A DNA stretch of 64,000 nt from Vandiemenella viatica (GCA_031002005.1 CM061920.1:122502095-122566094), one strand, 5' to 3'; shown: positions 45,634 to 58,270, counted from the first letter of the stretch. Numbers and translations are program-made. The notes: generated by a model from the letters alone, not told the origin.

Positions 45634-46640
45634 TGGTTATTTTTTATGTGCAAAATATTACTGATAATATTATATAAGACTGGAGGTGTTCTCAGCATTG
45701 AAAACTAATAAACTAGCCGAGTTAGTCCATCAATCAAACACGTCACATTCTCTGCCGCCATTGTCAAGTGACTGCTGCCGGTGTGAACACCGAAACGTCA
45801 TGTTTGGTCAATGTATTGTTTTTATCACTGCCTCCTCCCCCCCCCCCCCCCCCCCGCAAAAAAAAATCACTCCCACCACACCACTCCATACTTTGTAATG
45901 TAGTAGTTTAATGGGTCCATTTGTGAAAAAATACTATGGTATCTTATTCTCAACAAAAGCCAAAGTTACATTACTCCACATTCCTAACAATGTCAAGGAT
46001 TCTAATATAGGAGCATTTTATTACTGTCATGGGACACAAAACCCTGCCTTCACACTGGTTTGATAGTTCATTAAGGTTTTCCAGTTACTGAATGATAACA
46101 GGGGTCATTTGAAGTTCACTTTGTTTTTTACTCACCATCGTATAAAAGTTCCCAAACCACCACCAGTACTTTAATAAATCAGTTTGACTGTATAAACACT
46201 GAGTTTGGACTAGATATTTCAAAAACTTACAGGTTCTGTCCACACTCTCTGCAGTTTAATCAACAATGCACCAACAAATCACTCCAAAAATCAATTATTT
46301 CTATTAAGTCTTCTAACTTGTCTACATATAGTCCAAAATAATGAGTGACTTGTGAAAATGTTCCAAAAATCCAATGCAACACTTTTTATACACTTTTATT
46401 TTTTATTTTTTTTACTTTTTTTTGGGTTTACATACTTTTAACATAATATTGGCTTAATGCAGACCTTGACTGTGAAAAAATAAGCCACAGTACTGACGAC
46501 AAGAATCAAGGCCCGTTTAGAGGGCTTCAGCTGCATTCAAAAATCTTTCTCAAATCTTCCTGAACAATTTTAGATTTTATAAACAATTACTTCTATAAAC
46601 CATATGTACTATTTAAAAAATAATCATTTCTTTTTATTGA
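45634..46640. other. Unassigned sequence with C-tract
   Basis: Contains a C-run at about 45838-45855 and the hammerhead-like hairpin at 45769-45800; otherwise AT-rich with no ORF recognised. Confidence 0.4.
45769..45800 (+). ncRNA. Weak hammerhead-like hairpin
   Basis: CUGCUGC, C, GGUGU, GA, ACACC, GAAAC, GUCA. The hairpin plus GAAAC fits a hammerhead 3' half, but the box has C in place of the A6 and A9 of CUGAUGA, so it would be inactive. Confidence 0.3.
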
Positions 46641-48200
46641 TTTGCTTGAAATCTTACTTACCAGTCTATAGTCCAACCTGTTGTATTGAACTACAAGTGC
46701 AATACCAAAAGTAAGGTCTCCAAAGCATTTAGAGATACAAAATCAATTTATTTACCCTTTCGGTCAATGCATTTTAGTAAACACTGCAGCAGTTTTTGTA
46801 TACCCATATCATACCACCTCACTGCCATGTCTTTGAGGAAGCTATTCATTATTCTAATGAATAATTGTGTTAATTGTTTACTATCTGAAATTAGATTGTT
46901 TGCAGATGACATAATGCTGTATAAAAGAATCAAAACGATAGAGGATTGTAAACAGTTGCAGGGTGATCTGGACAGGATATCTAATTGGGATTGGTAAACA
47001 TGGAATGAAGATAAATGCAAAGAAGAGTCAGCTTATTAGATACACAAATAAGAAACAAAAGGTTAATTATGAATATAAGGTGGGGAAAGAATTGCTTGCT
47101 GAAGACTTGAAATGTAAATATCTTGGAATTACTTTTGATAACAAACTTAACTGGGCAGGATACATAGGACAGGTGGTAGGAAAAGGTTTCAAAGTTCTGC
47201 ACTTGTTGGAGAGAGTGATGAGGGGATGTACGAGAGAAGTCAAGGAATTGGGTTACAAAACTTTGGTCAGACCATTGCTCGAATATGGTAGTGTAGTATG
47301 GGACCCTCATTTTACGTATCAAATACAGGAGTTGGAGAGGGTGCAAAGAAGGGCTGCTAGATTTGTTTCTGGAAATTATTGCAGAATGCAATCAGTGACG
47401 GATATGATAAAGGAGCTGGAATGGGATTCATTGCAAGACAGGAGGAGGATGAGAGTGGTCATGGGAGTGTACAGGGTATATACTGGCGATGAGGCATGGA
47501 AAGGATATTGCAATAGGTATGAAAAGTAGTGCATGGAAGGGAAAAGATGACCATGACCACAAGCTGGCACTCGATTTCAGGCACAAGGGTGTGGGAAGAT
47601 TCTCTTTTTTAGGTAAGGGTGTCAGGGATTGGAATGAGTTACCAAGAGAAATGATGAATAATTTACCGAAAACTTTGAAGGAATTTAAAGATAAAATTTG
47701 TAGAGGGCAGATGTAGGTAGGTGCACGATAGGGGGAAGATGGGTGTGTAGGGAAATTGCCACCGGAGCCTGTGCTCCATTGCAATTAAATTAAATTAAGC
47801 TTTGAACTTCATCTTTCACCTCCTTGGTGCTGAATTGCTTTCCAGCCAATTGTTCTTTCAGCTTATGGAAAAGGTGTTAGTCAGTGGGTATGAAGTCAGG
47901 GTGTGCGATGGTGTTCCAACTAAATTTTTGCAACAGTTTGGTGGGTGATGTGTGAACAAGCTTTCTCACCATTTATCTTCTTCATATAGCAGTTCAAAAC
48001 CAAAGAAGAGAAATGTAGACAAGAACATAAGCATTCTCCATAATATTCACCTGCATGTCGCCCATCAAACTGTCACACTTGTGTAAAACTTTGGTTGGAA
48101 CATCACCACAGACCCAGTGACTACCACCTTTTCCATAAGTTGTTGGTCTAGGATCTTAACAGGGTATTCCAAACGAAAATTGATTGTACCATCTGGCTAA
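46641..48200 (-). mobile_element. mariner-like remnant (- strand) split by LINE copy C
   Basis: The - strand reading at about 47960-47810 gives HPDFIPTDYHLFHKLKEQLAGKQF.TKEVKDEV (third catalytic Asp region). After skipping the LINE it continues LKDMAVRWYDMGIQKLLQCL (46835-46750), the usual mariner C-terminus. Upstream parts (to about 48200) are too decayed to follow. Inverted ends were not found. Confidence 0.65.
46836..47809 (+). mobile_element. CR1/Jockey-like LINE, copy C (3' RT end)
   Basis: A 5'-truncated copy of the LINE family. LFADDIMLYKRIKTIEDCKQ (FADD catalytic box intact) begins near 46890. It is followed after one frameshift by KYLGITFDNKLNWAGYIGQVV, LVRPLLEYGSVVWDPH and QRRAARFVSGNYCR (46963-47529), and the C-terminal LGKGVRDWNELPREMMNNLP (47489-47716). 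It ends with CAATTAAATTAAATTAA. A short CTTTGA duplication may flank it. It has fewer defects than copies A and B, so it is the youngest copy seen here. Confidence 0.85.
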
Positions 48201-48370
48201 GAGAAACAAGTTAGAAATGAGTGGAAAAGAAAATTGTTTATACATAAAACACAAGAAGTTAAAAATGCTGTATGATTAGCTGTATACAAAAATATGACAG
48301 AAATCATAGGCTAGACTTACAATTATTTGAATATTCATGATAACAACTCTTTCTTCAATACATAATATTA

Positions 48371-48643
48371 TTAATGTTTTTGGAATTTGGCTATAAAGAA
48401 CCCAACTGTATCATCAACTGCAGAAGTATCTTCAAGTGGTGCAAATCTGCGAACAAAGCAACGATGTTCATCTGAGAGTTTACCTGCTGCCAACCCATGA
48501 CAACCAAGAGCAGGCAAAACAGGTTCAAGAATAAGGTGTGGAAATTTTTCAAGTGCCCAGGAAACAATTGCCTCATTTTCAGAAACAGTTACAGTACATG
48601 TACTGTAAACAAGTTTTCCGCCTGGTTTCAATAGAGCTTCTGC
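48371..48643 (-). CDS. NSUN6: NSUN6-like tRNA/RNA m5C methyltransferase, last exon
   Basis: On the - strand, acceptor CTTTTCAG precedes AEALLKPGGKLVYSTCTVTVSENE, then WALEKFPHL...LPALGCHG and a C-terminus VGFFIAKFQKH with TAA at 48373-48371. VYSTCTVT is motif VI of the NOL1/NOP2/Sun family, including the catalytic Thr-Cys. The LLKPGG start and the GFFIAKF end match NSUN6, which methylates the 3' end of certain tRNAs and some mRNAs using SAM. The exon is uninterrupted. Upstream exons must lie to the right; none was recognised up to 64000. NSUN6 is chosen over NOP2 on the C-terminal pattern. Confidence 0.82.
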   Translation of the reverse strand, partial: AEALLKPGGKLVYSTCTVTVSENEAIVSWALEKFPHLILEPVLPALGCHGLAAGKLSDEHRCFVRRFAPLEDTSAVDDTVGFFIAKFQKH

Positions 48644-49034
48644 CTGAAAAGAAAAAAATCATACCTTTTAGATATTCATAGCAAAATAAGGACATATGAT
48701 ATGCAGTACAGTACAGTAACAGTGAAAGAGAATCAATCATGTGATGGAGATAGGACAAATCCTAGTCATGTTCAAACACTTAGCATTTTGCAAGAAAGTT
48801 CTATGCAACATTTAAGACAGTTAAGTGATTACATAAAATTTAGTGCCCAGTAAATGTATTACCAGTGTGCATTCATACAAAAACTCAGTTAATCAGAATG
48901 TAAGGAGAACACTGCAGTATGTATAATAAGAATTTGTTATCATGAATTTATAACCCACATATATACTGCAGAGACCGTCAAAAATGAATGGCTTCCTGAA
49001 AATATAAAACCATCTGAAAAACTGGTCATCTTTT
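48644..49034. other. Probable NSUN6 intron, proximal part
   Basis: AT-rich DNA with the acceptor tract CTTTTCAG (on the - strand) at its left edge; no other features. Confidence 0.5.
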
Positions 49035-49705
49035 GCTTACCCAAATGCGAAGGGTAATTAAAATAAAGTCACTTGACACAGTTTCAGACTAACACAATAC
49101 TTATATTCGTGATAAAGTTCACTTGTGCATTGTCGGTACAAGATACGTAGATAAAGCAATCGAATAACAGTTTCATTGAAGATTACAGATTAAGCACATT
49201 TGTATGAGAAGACAAAAACTCGCTTAAGTCCCCCTAACATTAGTGAGTACTACGGCATGTTGGAATTTGCTGACACCGCTACCGCAAATTTGCTCCCCTA
49301 ACTAGCGCAGAGTTGCGCGATCACTTTCTGGCGAAAGAATGAGACTACATATTACGGAGTTACTTCTTTGAAAATCTAGCGTGGAGTGAGATAATCTGAG
49401 CTCGCTGCAAGATCTTTTAAAGACTTCTCAGAGCCTATGACGTCAACAACTTTTTCTTTAATTAATATCCCCAAAAGTACTAAATAGTTTAACTTGAAAT
49501 TTTTACAGGGACTTTCTATTATCATGTTCTATCTTTTTTAATTTAATTTAACATTCAAAAGGGTTTCTATACACTTAAAATTGAAGTCATCATGTGACCA
49601 ACTTTGCGGACTTTCTCGAACTCCAACAACAATTAACAACAATCTATCTTTTAAAACTTAATTACAAGACAATTACTTAAGCTTTTTACCAAAACCATTA
49701 TATAT
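49035..49705 (-). repeat. LTR-like dispersed repeat, copy 1
   Basis: It matches the reverse complement of 56818-57475 along nearly its whole length. Shared blocks include CGAAGGGTAATT, GTATGAGAAGACAAA, TGGAATTTGC, CTTTCTGGCGAAAGAATGAGAC, CAACTTTTTCTTTAATTAATAT and TTTTTACCAAAACCATTATAT. No ORF is present. Confidence 0.8.
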
Positions 49706-52700
49706 TTGTAATCATCTCAATTTGGGCTATCTACTGATATAAATTTCTAAATTGTATTCCTTTTATTTAAAAAGTTCATTTTTTCTCTTAATTAAAACTA
49801 CTAATTAAACTTTACCAGAATGTCCAGAACTATCCAGACAATGCTGACTATAGCTGGTGATAAAGGTTCAGCTGTAGCTTTACTCAATTCAAAGATATCT
49901 CGAATCTTAAATTTTTACTTTCATGATCGCGCGTTTCAAAATGTGAACAAACTGGAGTATCTCTTAAAATAAACTTTTCCCGATATAATAAATACACTTT
50001 AAAATGATTCTAATGATAAGTTTTCACTGTGGAAATGAATACAGGGAAATTCCTTCAAGTTGACAATTACCTTACATAAAATTTCTAAGTCCAGCATAAG
50101 CGACTTCATAATTGATCTATACACTATGCTATTACTGGGGATGGCTAGTGGGAGTGCTTTTGATGAACTAAAGTGTACCTTATAGTGGATATCATCTCGG
50201 TAAGTATTAACGTAGCCATCTGTACGGAAAAGCAAAAAATTGAAAAAGATGTGAGCACCAACTTGGCAATGGAAGCTTAATTTTGTTTGGTAATGATTTA
50301 ATCACTGTTTCAGTGAAATTCTGTCATGATCAACTGTGTGAGAGAGAGTTAATTTATTATACCATGACATGATCACTTATTTTGCATTGTGTACCAATGC
50401 TGTCTTTAATATGATAAAACAGAATTATTTTGCACCTTGCTTATCCTACTGTTTTTAGCATTTTGTAACTAAAAGGAAATGGAGCCATACTGTAGTCATT
50501 ATGCTGACTATCCATCTGTCACAGGCCTCTAGCTTATATGGGAGTAAGTTATATACTTCAATTTTTTCCACATTATGTGATCCATTGACTGAAAAGCAAA
50601 TATTATATCTGATATTTTGTAAACTAGTATAAAAGGGGAGTCCATATAGCCAAAGGAGTCTGGATGAAATCTACTCCAACATATGAGGTATGAGAACTGG
50701 AACATCTGATTCCTGTCTGAATTGTACTTGTTATTTGGGTGCATAGCAGTGCACCCGCCAAGTCGAGTCAACAGCAGCACTGCCTACCCTTTTCTCGAAG
50801 CAATTCGGGCCATTTTTGACCCTCAATTTCTTCGGTCATTTTCATGCTCAAATTTCTGTTATGCATAGATATCAGGAATCTTAGCAAACATACTAAATTT
50901 TATTTTGTTACTGTTCTTAGTTCGGATGCAAACTTCAGCGATTTTGTCACTGACTGACTGATGATAATCAAAACTATAAGGAACTTCCCGTAGCCGTAGA
51001 AAGCTGAAATTTGGTATACACATAACATTTTACCCATTTGTTATAAGAAAAGTCCGAAACTCATAAATTTCTTTATACCTACCCCTTAGCTACCCCTAAT
51101 CGCTTTATGCACTATTAACTTTATATACCTCAATTTTTCATTGTGGAGTGAGCTTACTATGTTTGACTAATGTGTTAAATTTTACTTCTTACCTTTAATT
51201 ACTTTGGAAGTTATTGAAATTCAAAATTTCATTTCGGCGTGACACCCCATCATCAAAATTCCACTTTACTTCAAGTAATCCTAGAAACAAGTAATTTGGT
51301 ATACATATATGGTTTCATCCCTAAATCATAAGAAAAATCTAATATTGAAGTTTATCCTCGTATTTATTTAATTACAATCCCAAACATGAAACATTCTGGC
51401 ACATATTTGTGGCTTAATTGCTTTGCTCCAGATAAAGCAATAAACCTGATATTTTTATACTATGTAGAGGTGAGCAAGTTGAACCAAAGTCTTAAATTTT
51501 ACTTTGTTCCTATGCATAGTTTGGAAGTTACTAGTAAGTTTGTTTATGCTATTGCTATGGCGCACACCCATTGTTTTCAGAGATTCATGTTTTAGTTAAC
51601 CTATATAAATACCTTAAATGTGTTTGATATAAATATGTAAAACCTCAATATTTCCTTCGCTCTTTTTCGAATTTGACAAGTATTTATTATGCCCTCAATT
51701 TCAGTACAAATTATTACGTGCATAATGGCCAAGTCATCAGATTTTTTTAAATCCTAAATAAATGATCTATGAAACCAAGAGAAACCATTCTGTTTCACAA
51801 AGTGAACCGAATACACAATGTAAAGTGTAGACTTGGCTCAGAAGATCTCGTAACTTTTTGTCACTACATGAACACAAGACTTGGCCTATTTTTACAAGAA
51901 TTGTTTTTGTGGGATTTATCTTCCATATAATGATTCAGTATTACTTACTCATAAATTCACATTTTTATCTTAATTAATTTAACTTAATTTTGTTACAGCC
52001 TACACAGATTATTAACGCATATTTACATTCATTAGAATATATATTTTTCTTCTTTTTAAATTAATGTTTGTGGTAATATGTTTGTTTGATACTCTTTAAA
52101 TTTCTATTCTAATAAAACCTGTTGTGCCTGGCAACTGCACGTCAACACAATAGCTCAGCCAGCTACAGTGACTAATTTATGCCCAAAGTGTTGGTTATAC
52201 TGGCTGCCACCACAACGCTGTTTGGCTAACAATTTCTGGTAGGATGGTTATGTTCTTATCTAACAGTATGGAAAATTCAAATAAATAACTGTGTTTGATT
52301 TTATTTCCACTTATTACTAAAAGTAAGTGTAACAGCTAAAAGGAAATTGCCTGCTGTGAAAGTAACTGTATAACAAGAAGTAACAAGAAATCAAAGGGCA
52401 GAGGTAAAAATTTATGAAGGCAAGCAGAGAAGTAAAAAGTTGTACTGTGATGTTCATTTTCTCGATCTGAGTCTGTGCGAAATGTGTGGACTGACTTCTC
52501 CATCAGTCACTATCTTTATTACTAATATTACCAAGCAAAATGAAATGCAACATGATGATTACACAGTGAATGGTTCGCAACTTAAATGCAGAACAAAAAT
52601 TGGTATTTGACACTTTAGCAATGATGATGTACCACAACACTGCTTCTTTCTTGGTGTTAGCAGAAAAATGTATTTGTAGAAAACAATTTTAAGTTTGATC

Positions 52701-53159
52701 CGAGGAATAGCTGGAAATTTACACAATGATGGTAGAACATGCCACACTATATTTTAACTGCATCCACCACTGGATGAAATTACAACTTCAAAAGCAGCAC
52801 GACTGAAACTGAAAATATTAGAAATGCATGAATTATTGTTTGGGACGAGTCTATTATGGTTGCTTCCATAGCTTTGACCACTATTATTAACCTTTTGAAA
52901 CCTTTGCCTTAAAACCTCCTCCAAAAATTATTTTTAAAATTTTTATTAAACATTACTGGTTACGTCTCGTGGATCAAAATATCAAATTGTTCAGATGAGC
53001 ATTAAGTATAGTCAATTATGAAAAAGTTTTAGAAGCAGAAATTTGAGGTCACCAGACCCAGCGTTTAGTGATGGGCTATGAAGCTGGATAATGGTTACCA
53101 TGAAATTGTTGCTGATGTGAATCAAGATATGATCCAGATTCCCTTCATCATAATTTGTG
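49706..53159. other. AT-rich DNA, no gene recognised
   Basis: This is possibly NSUN6 intron. At 50930-51100 the phrases CACTGACTGACTGATGATAATC and CCGTAGCCGTAGAAAGCTGAA look like repeat-derived DNA of an unnamed family, with similar wording near 51240-51330. Short open frames have no recognisable domains. Confidence 0.45.
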
Positions 53160-53440
53160 ATGGAGATCTAATATGGTTGACTATCAATCTCTCCATTAAT
53201 TTATCTATCACTGATGTCAACCTAATTGGCCTATAATTTTTAACCCTATTTGTCATCCTTACCTCATGATGCAGTCTTCCAATCCTCTCATAAGCAGTAA
53301 TTCTCTAGATTCAATCTAAATTACACTTTACGGCAAGGTACAATGTCAAATAATGTATTTGTAGTAATTTTATACATTTTTTTAGCTTTCTTAGTTCCTT
53401 GAAAACATTAACAGTTTCAATTTCAAAATATTTTTATATG
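53160..53440 (-). mobile_element. LINE fragment, central RT
   Basis: The - strand reads NRVKNYRPIRLTSVIDKLMERLIVNH, matching the same segment in LINE copies A and B, preceded by a decayed KLRKLKK-like stretch. Confidence 0.7.
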
Positions 53441-53449
53441 CTCCTTTCT

Positions 53450-53645
53450 ACTTGTGTGGAGCAGCACCTCAAGTTTAATTTAATTTCAATAGAGCACACC
53501 CTTTGGCGGTAATTTTCTTACACACCCATTTTTCCTCTTTCTTGCCCTCTATGAATTTTGATTTTAATTTTTTTTAGCATCTTTGGTAACTTATTCATCA
53601 CATCCCTTGAATATTATTCCAATACATGACTCCCTCCTCTCCGGG
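53450..53645 (-). mobile_element. LINE copy E, 3' end (- strand)
   Basis: The reverse complement ends with GGTGTGCTCTATTGAAATTAAATTAAACTT, the family tail. It is preceded by the decayed C-terminal segment (AATTTATAGAGGGCAAG) that aligns with LINE copy C near 47695-47800. Confidence 0.75.
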
Positions 53646-54289
53646 GGACACCACATTTTCGAAGGCACCTTAAGTGTCATGCGGAGAGGATTGCGTGCTT
53701 CAATGAAGTCGATGGCTATGCCGGCGGTAGCATAGCTACCAGCAGGGCCTCCCATGCCAGACAGGCCTTGATGTAGTTGCCAGACAAAGTGTAGCCCACA
53801 ACGTATCAGGGTAGATGGGGCTTTGGAAGTTGTAGGGAAAACAACCCATCTAGGAGAAGGACTTTCTGAGGAAAAACCCGGTTTCTCCAGGCGACAGGCC
53901 AGCCAGGTAAAATAAAGTGCAGGCTACAGGTCTCAGTCAGGAGCCTTGGAGATAGTCTTTAACTACCAACCAGCTAACTGGAGAAGATGAGGCAGACTAC
54001 TGCTAAGATGGTTGCAAGAAGTGGAGCGGTCAATGAAAGAACAAAATATAGAACCGAAGGAGGTGCACAATAAACAGTTCTAAAGAATGAGATACGGGAA
54101 GCAGCAGGAGCCATAGGACCTCCGAGGAAAGGAGGGGGAGGACATGACTTCCTTACCCACAAAAAATATCCAAACACCCTTGTGTGTGAAACTGAGAGAC
54201 ATGGTACTTGTGCTCATGGTTATGTTTTCCCTTTCACACACCACTCTTAATTCTTCCACCAATACCTGACCACACCAATCTACACCTTG
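53646..54289. other. GC-richer insertion within LINE copy E
   Basis: At about 53640-54060 the composition shifts to GC-richer DNA (GGGGGACACCACATTTTCGAAG ... CGATGGCTATGCCGGCGG ... GTTTCTCCAGGCGACAGGCC). It divides LINE copy E into 53450-53645 and 54290-54840. It resembles the 5' UTR/leader of a different retroelement, but this is unproven. Sequence 54170-54289 is transitional. Confidence 0.5.
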
Positions 54290-54840
54290 TACATTCCTAG
54301 CACTTCACCCCCCTCCTGTCTTCCAATGAATCCCATTCCGGTTCTTTTTACCATGTCAGTTCTGGATTGTGTTCTGCAGTAATGCTCAAAGAAAAATCTA
54401 GCAGCCGTTCTTTGCAAGTCTATCTAATGCCTATATTTGATACCACTGTATTCAAGCAATGATCTGACCAAAGTTTTGTAAGCCACTTCTCTCCCCTCAT
54501 TAATCTTTCCAATAAATGAAAGATTTTAAAATGTTTTCCTTCTCCCTACCCAATGTGTCCAATAAAGTTCAGCTTATTATTCAATGTTAAGTCAAGATAT
54601 TTACATTTCAATTCTTCAACAAGCAATACTTTCCCTAACCTACAGTTATAATCAGTCTTTAGCTTTTTATCTGTTTATCTAATAAACTGACTTGTCTGTG
54701 CATTTATATTCATCCTATAATGACCTACCCAAATAGATGTCTTATCCAGGTCACCCTAGCGTTGTTCACAGTCTTCTCTTTATTTTGATACCATTATGTC
54801 ACTCGCAAACAATCTAACTTCTTGGAATGGAATAGTTTCC
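54290..54840 (-). mobile_element. LINE copy E, RT C-terminal part (- strand)
   Basis: The reverse strand aligns with LINE copy C. It has blocks equivalent to EVRLFASDIMVSK near 54800, GKVLLVEELKCKYL near 54610, YKTLVRSLLEYSGIK near 54470 and QRTAARFFFEHYCR near 54400. It is decayed by stops. Confidence 0.75.
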
Positions 54841-56386
54841 TAGGCATGCAGGACAGTTTACATTGGTATCGTGTGGTTAATGAAAGCTTGTTAGGAAAAG
54901 TGAACATAACGTAAATAAACCAAGTTTGAGTCATAATAACTATGAAGAGGGTCTTTTTATCATGGTAATGAAAGCTTTAAACCTCCAAGCAATCTTAAGA
55001 ATAGTTTATTAACCATTTTAAATAGGATAATAGATATTCGTTATAGTTTCAAGAAACTCAAACTAGTAGAATTTTCATAATATGGCACAGAATGAAACAG
55101 CAGCCAAATAAAACCAGAAATTCTAAAGAACAAGATGTGTAAATTAAAATAATAGTTTAACAGAAAATCAGATCATGGAGCAAGAAAATAGTTCCTTTGT
55201 TAACAAACAGATTCATTCAACATCAAATAAATCTTTAGTGTAGTGGTAAAAAAGGAAGCAGTGAAAATCAAGATAGAAAATAAGACCTCATAATTAACTG
55301 ATTTTAGGATGGTAATATGTAGATTTGGGAGAAAATTGGCCAAAGAAAATGACTTTTGGTAATTGTTTACTTTCCATTGTAGTTTAAGAGAAATTAATTA
55401 TGGTAATCCATAATATAGGATGGAAAGAAGGTAGAAAAGGATGCTAGATACAAAATTGGAATAAAAGCACCAATTGATATCAATAATTACGAAAGAAAGG
55501 TGAAATTAAAAGTTCACAAAATATGTCGACTGCAAAGCCGAATTACGGCAAAAGTAAGGTTTATTTGGAAAACTTATTGCGATAGAAAATGTTTATTAAG
55601 CTAACATCTGTTGACTGACAACAATTCAGAACAATTCGATAGGAAGTCAGTTTTACGATAAAAATTAGTAGTTTACCATGGTAACAGGAGACCACTGACT
55701 TGGAACAAAGAAAGAGAATTTAATTTAGCACACATTGGGGGTATTTAAGATTATATAAATTCATAAAATAATTTAATAAAATCTAGAAGGTTTGAAACAT
55801 TCTCTGGGAGGGGGGAGAAAAAAACAATGAAGTTTGAATACACATTTGGGCTTGTTCCGGGCAAAGCTGTAAAGATAGCTATGCTTGTTGTTTAAGCGAG
55901 TAGATTAAATTCAACCTTTGTTTGGTGTGGTTGTGCGAGAGTGGTACTCCAGGTGTGGAGGAATACCATATTGTGTGATGCAGGAGGCAACGTGGGTGCA
56001 AGAAACGTGAAGTTCGAATTTCTAATAGGAACCGTTATGGTAATATGACTTGGAGGTGTGGAACTTTTGGTAAAGTGAAATTTAAGTAAGCATGAAGTAA
56101 AATCAGTGGACCAATATTTTAAAATGGGGGTTTCAATAACTGATTCTGTGTTGCATTAGCAGATTGTTGTCATCTAGTGGACCTTCTATAACTATTGAAG
56201 CCAATTTTAGACATTTGCTTGTAACTGGTATCAGAACTGCTGGCCAAGTTGTAGAAAACAAACAAAATTTCCAGTGACTTTTATTTTCATTTTTGCAGCT
56301 AGTGAAACCTGGTGGCCATCTTAGTGACTTTGAATCTAGTTTAAAAAATTAATAGTAGTAGCAAAGAGCCCAACCAGTTCAATTAA
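54841..56386. other. AT-rich DNA, nothing recognised
   Basis: No ORF with domain signals, RNA gene or repeat end was seen. A G-rich patch lies near 55805-55822. Confidence 0.45.
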
Positions 56387-58270
56387 ATGACATGGTCAGA
56401 CTCAGAAGCATTTATTAAAATAATGATCAGCAATGGTCCCAATGCACTACCCTTTGGCATTCCCATTTTCACTTGCACTTCTTTTGATACTGCATTTCCT
56501 ACCATAAAATTTTGCTTTCTACCTTTCAAGAATTCTTCTAGCCATCAAATCACTTTTTCATCCAATCTTATTTGCCACCATTTTATGGTTCATGATAAAG
56601 ATCTAGAGCTATGCTATTAATTTGGCCTCCTTTGTCCATTTGATCTGGATTATCTTGCTTATATCCCACTGATATTTACAAGAATATCTTTGCCTAAAGC
56701 AATATTGTTGATTTGAAAACAAGTTACTTTCCTAAAAGTTATTCCTGATGTGGTTGCACATTTCCATTAATTTACCTACCACTGATGCCAAACTGATAAG
56801 CCTGTAATTTTCAAATCTATACTATATAATGGTTTTGGTAAAAAGTTTAAGCATTTTTCAGGTAATTAAGTTTTTAAAGGTAGATTGTCATTCACTGTTG
56901 TTGAAGTGAGTAAAAATTCCACCAACTGCTCACATAAGAGGCTTCAAGGTTTATATTATAGAAACCCTTTTGGATGCTAAATTAATTTAAAATTAAATTA
57001 AAACGGACAGAATGTGATCATGTGAAGCCCTTGTATAAATTGCAAGTTAAACTATTTCGTACTTTGGGAGATATTAATTAAAGAAAAAAGTTACTGACAT
57101 CATAGGCCATGGCAAACTTATAAAAGCCATGCAGCCACCATGATTTGTCTCAGTCTGGTCTCATTCTTTCGCTGGAAAGTGATCGCGAAACTTCACGCTG
57201 GTTAGCGGAGCGAACTGCTCCGAGCAGTAGTGGTTGCGGCAAATTCCAACATGCTATAACAATTGGGTACTCACTAAAGTTGGGGGACTTAGTGAGTTTG
57301 TCTTCTCGTATGAATGTGCTTAACCTGTAATTTTCAATGAAACGGATGTTTGATGTCGTATCTACGTATCTGGTACCAACAATGTACATGTGACTTCTTA
57401 AGAATATAAGCATTGTGTGATTCTTCAAAACTGTGTCAAGTGAACTTATTTCAATTACCCTTCGCATTTGGGGTTTAATACAAATGTGTGGTGGCCAATT
57501 TCTTAAATATTTAAGGTACTAGATTCAGAAAGGCTACACATGGTAAAGAACTTATTTGTTCCAAGTTCAGGCAAAAGTGTTAACCCCCCATGCAACATTT
57601 TGTAAGCAGCAAGTTTCCAGACTCAGTCTAAATAATATTTCAAGATATGGTAGAATGTTATATCCTGCTATATTTAAAACATCTATATTAATATTATCTA
57701 TACCAATTGCTTTATGATTTTTAACGTTCTTACTTCATTCATAATATCCTCATGATGAATTTCAGATTTTTTTGTTTGATTATTTCTGTTCCTAAAATTT
57801 CATTCTATGATTTATGTCCTCCCATTCCTGAACCATAATACCAAATACTTGCATCAATCCAATTACTTAATATCTCTGACTTAAATCTTCAGTAACTGCT
57901 CCATCCTTATTTACAATTGTTTGTATACCTTCTCTTTACCTGGGTTTCAAATATTGCCATAGAAATTTCTATCCCTGCACTGATACTACTATTCATAAAT
58001 CTGTCTTCAACTTCCCTCTTTGCTGCTATAAATCGATTGTTTGTTTCACATGTTCTCTACTGCATTGCTGCCTCTTAACTCTGTAGTATTCTTGTCTCAT
58101 CAAACAACTTATACTTTCAGTTCTCTTTTATAACATGTAGATTCCAAATTCTTTATTTTTAATTTTGTTAGAACCATTTTTTCCCCTTACTCTCTTTACC
58201 TCCTTAAACTGTTACCACTTTTACTTCATTGTAATTATGCTCTCCTCCTACATACTGAACCTTTCCCTGC
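56387..58270 (-). mobile_element. LINE copy F (- strand), interrupted
   Basis: The reverse strand carries family sequence in order from 58270. This runs from the 5' RT flank with a GAAGACAGATTTATGAATAG block near 58015, to ATTGATAAT.TTGAAATATTATTTAG near 57635 (same as 29945 in copy A), to TCTGGAAACTTGCTGCTTAC near 57610. After the LTR-like insertion it continues with NYRLISLASVVGKLMEMCN near 56790 and palm/thumb sequence down to 56387. The insertion at 56818-57475 splits the RT domain. Confidence 0.78.
56818..57475 (+). repeat. LTR-like dispersed repeat, copy 2
   Basis: This is the inverse-orientation partner of 49035-49705, inserted in LINE copy F. On the + strand it contains a TATA-like CTTATAAAAGCC at about 57117-57128, followed by CAGTCTGGTCTCATTC. 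That arrangement fits a solo LTR promoter. The ends lack an obvious TG..CA and no target duplication could be assigned, so the LTR label is a hypothesis. Confidence 0.75.
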
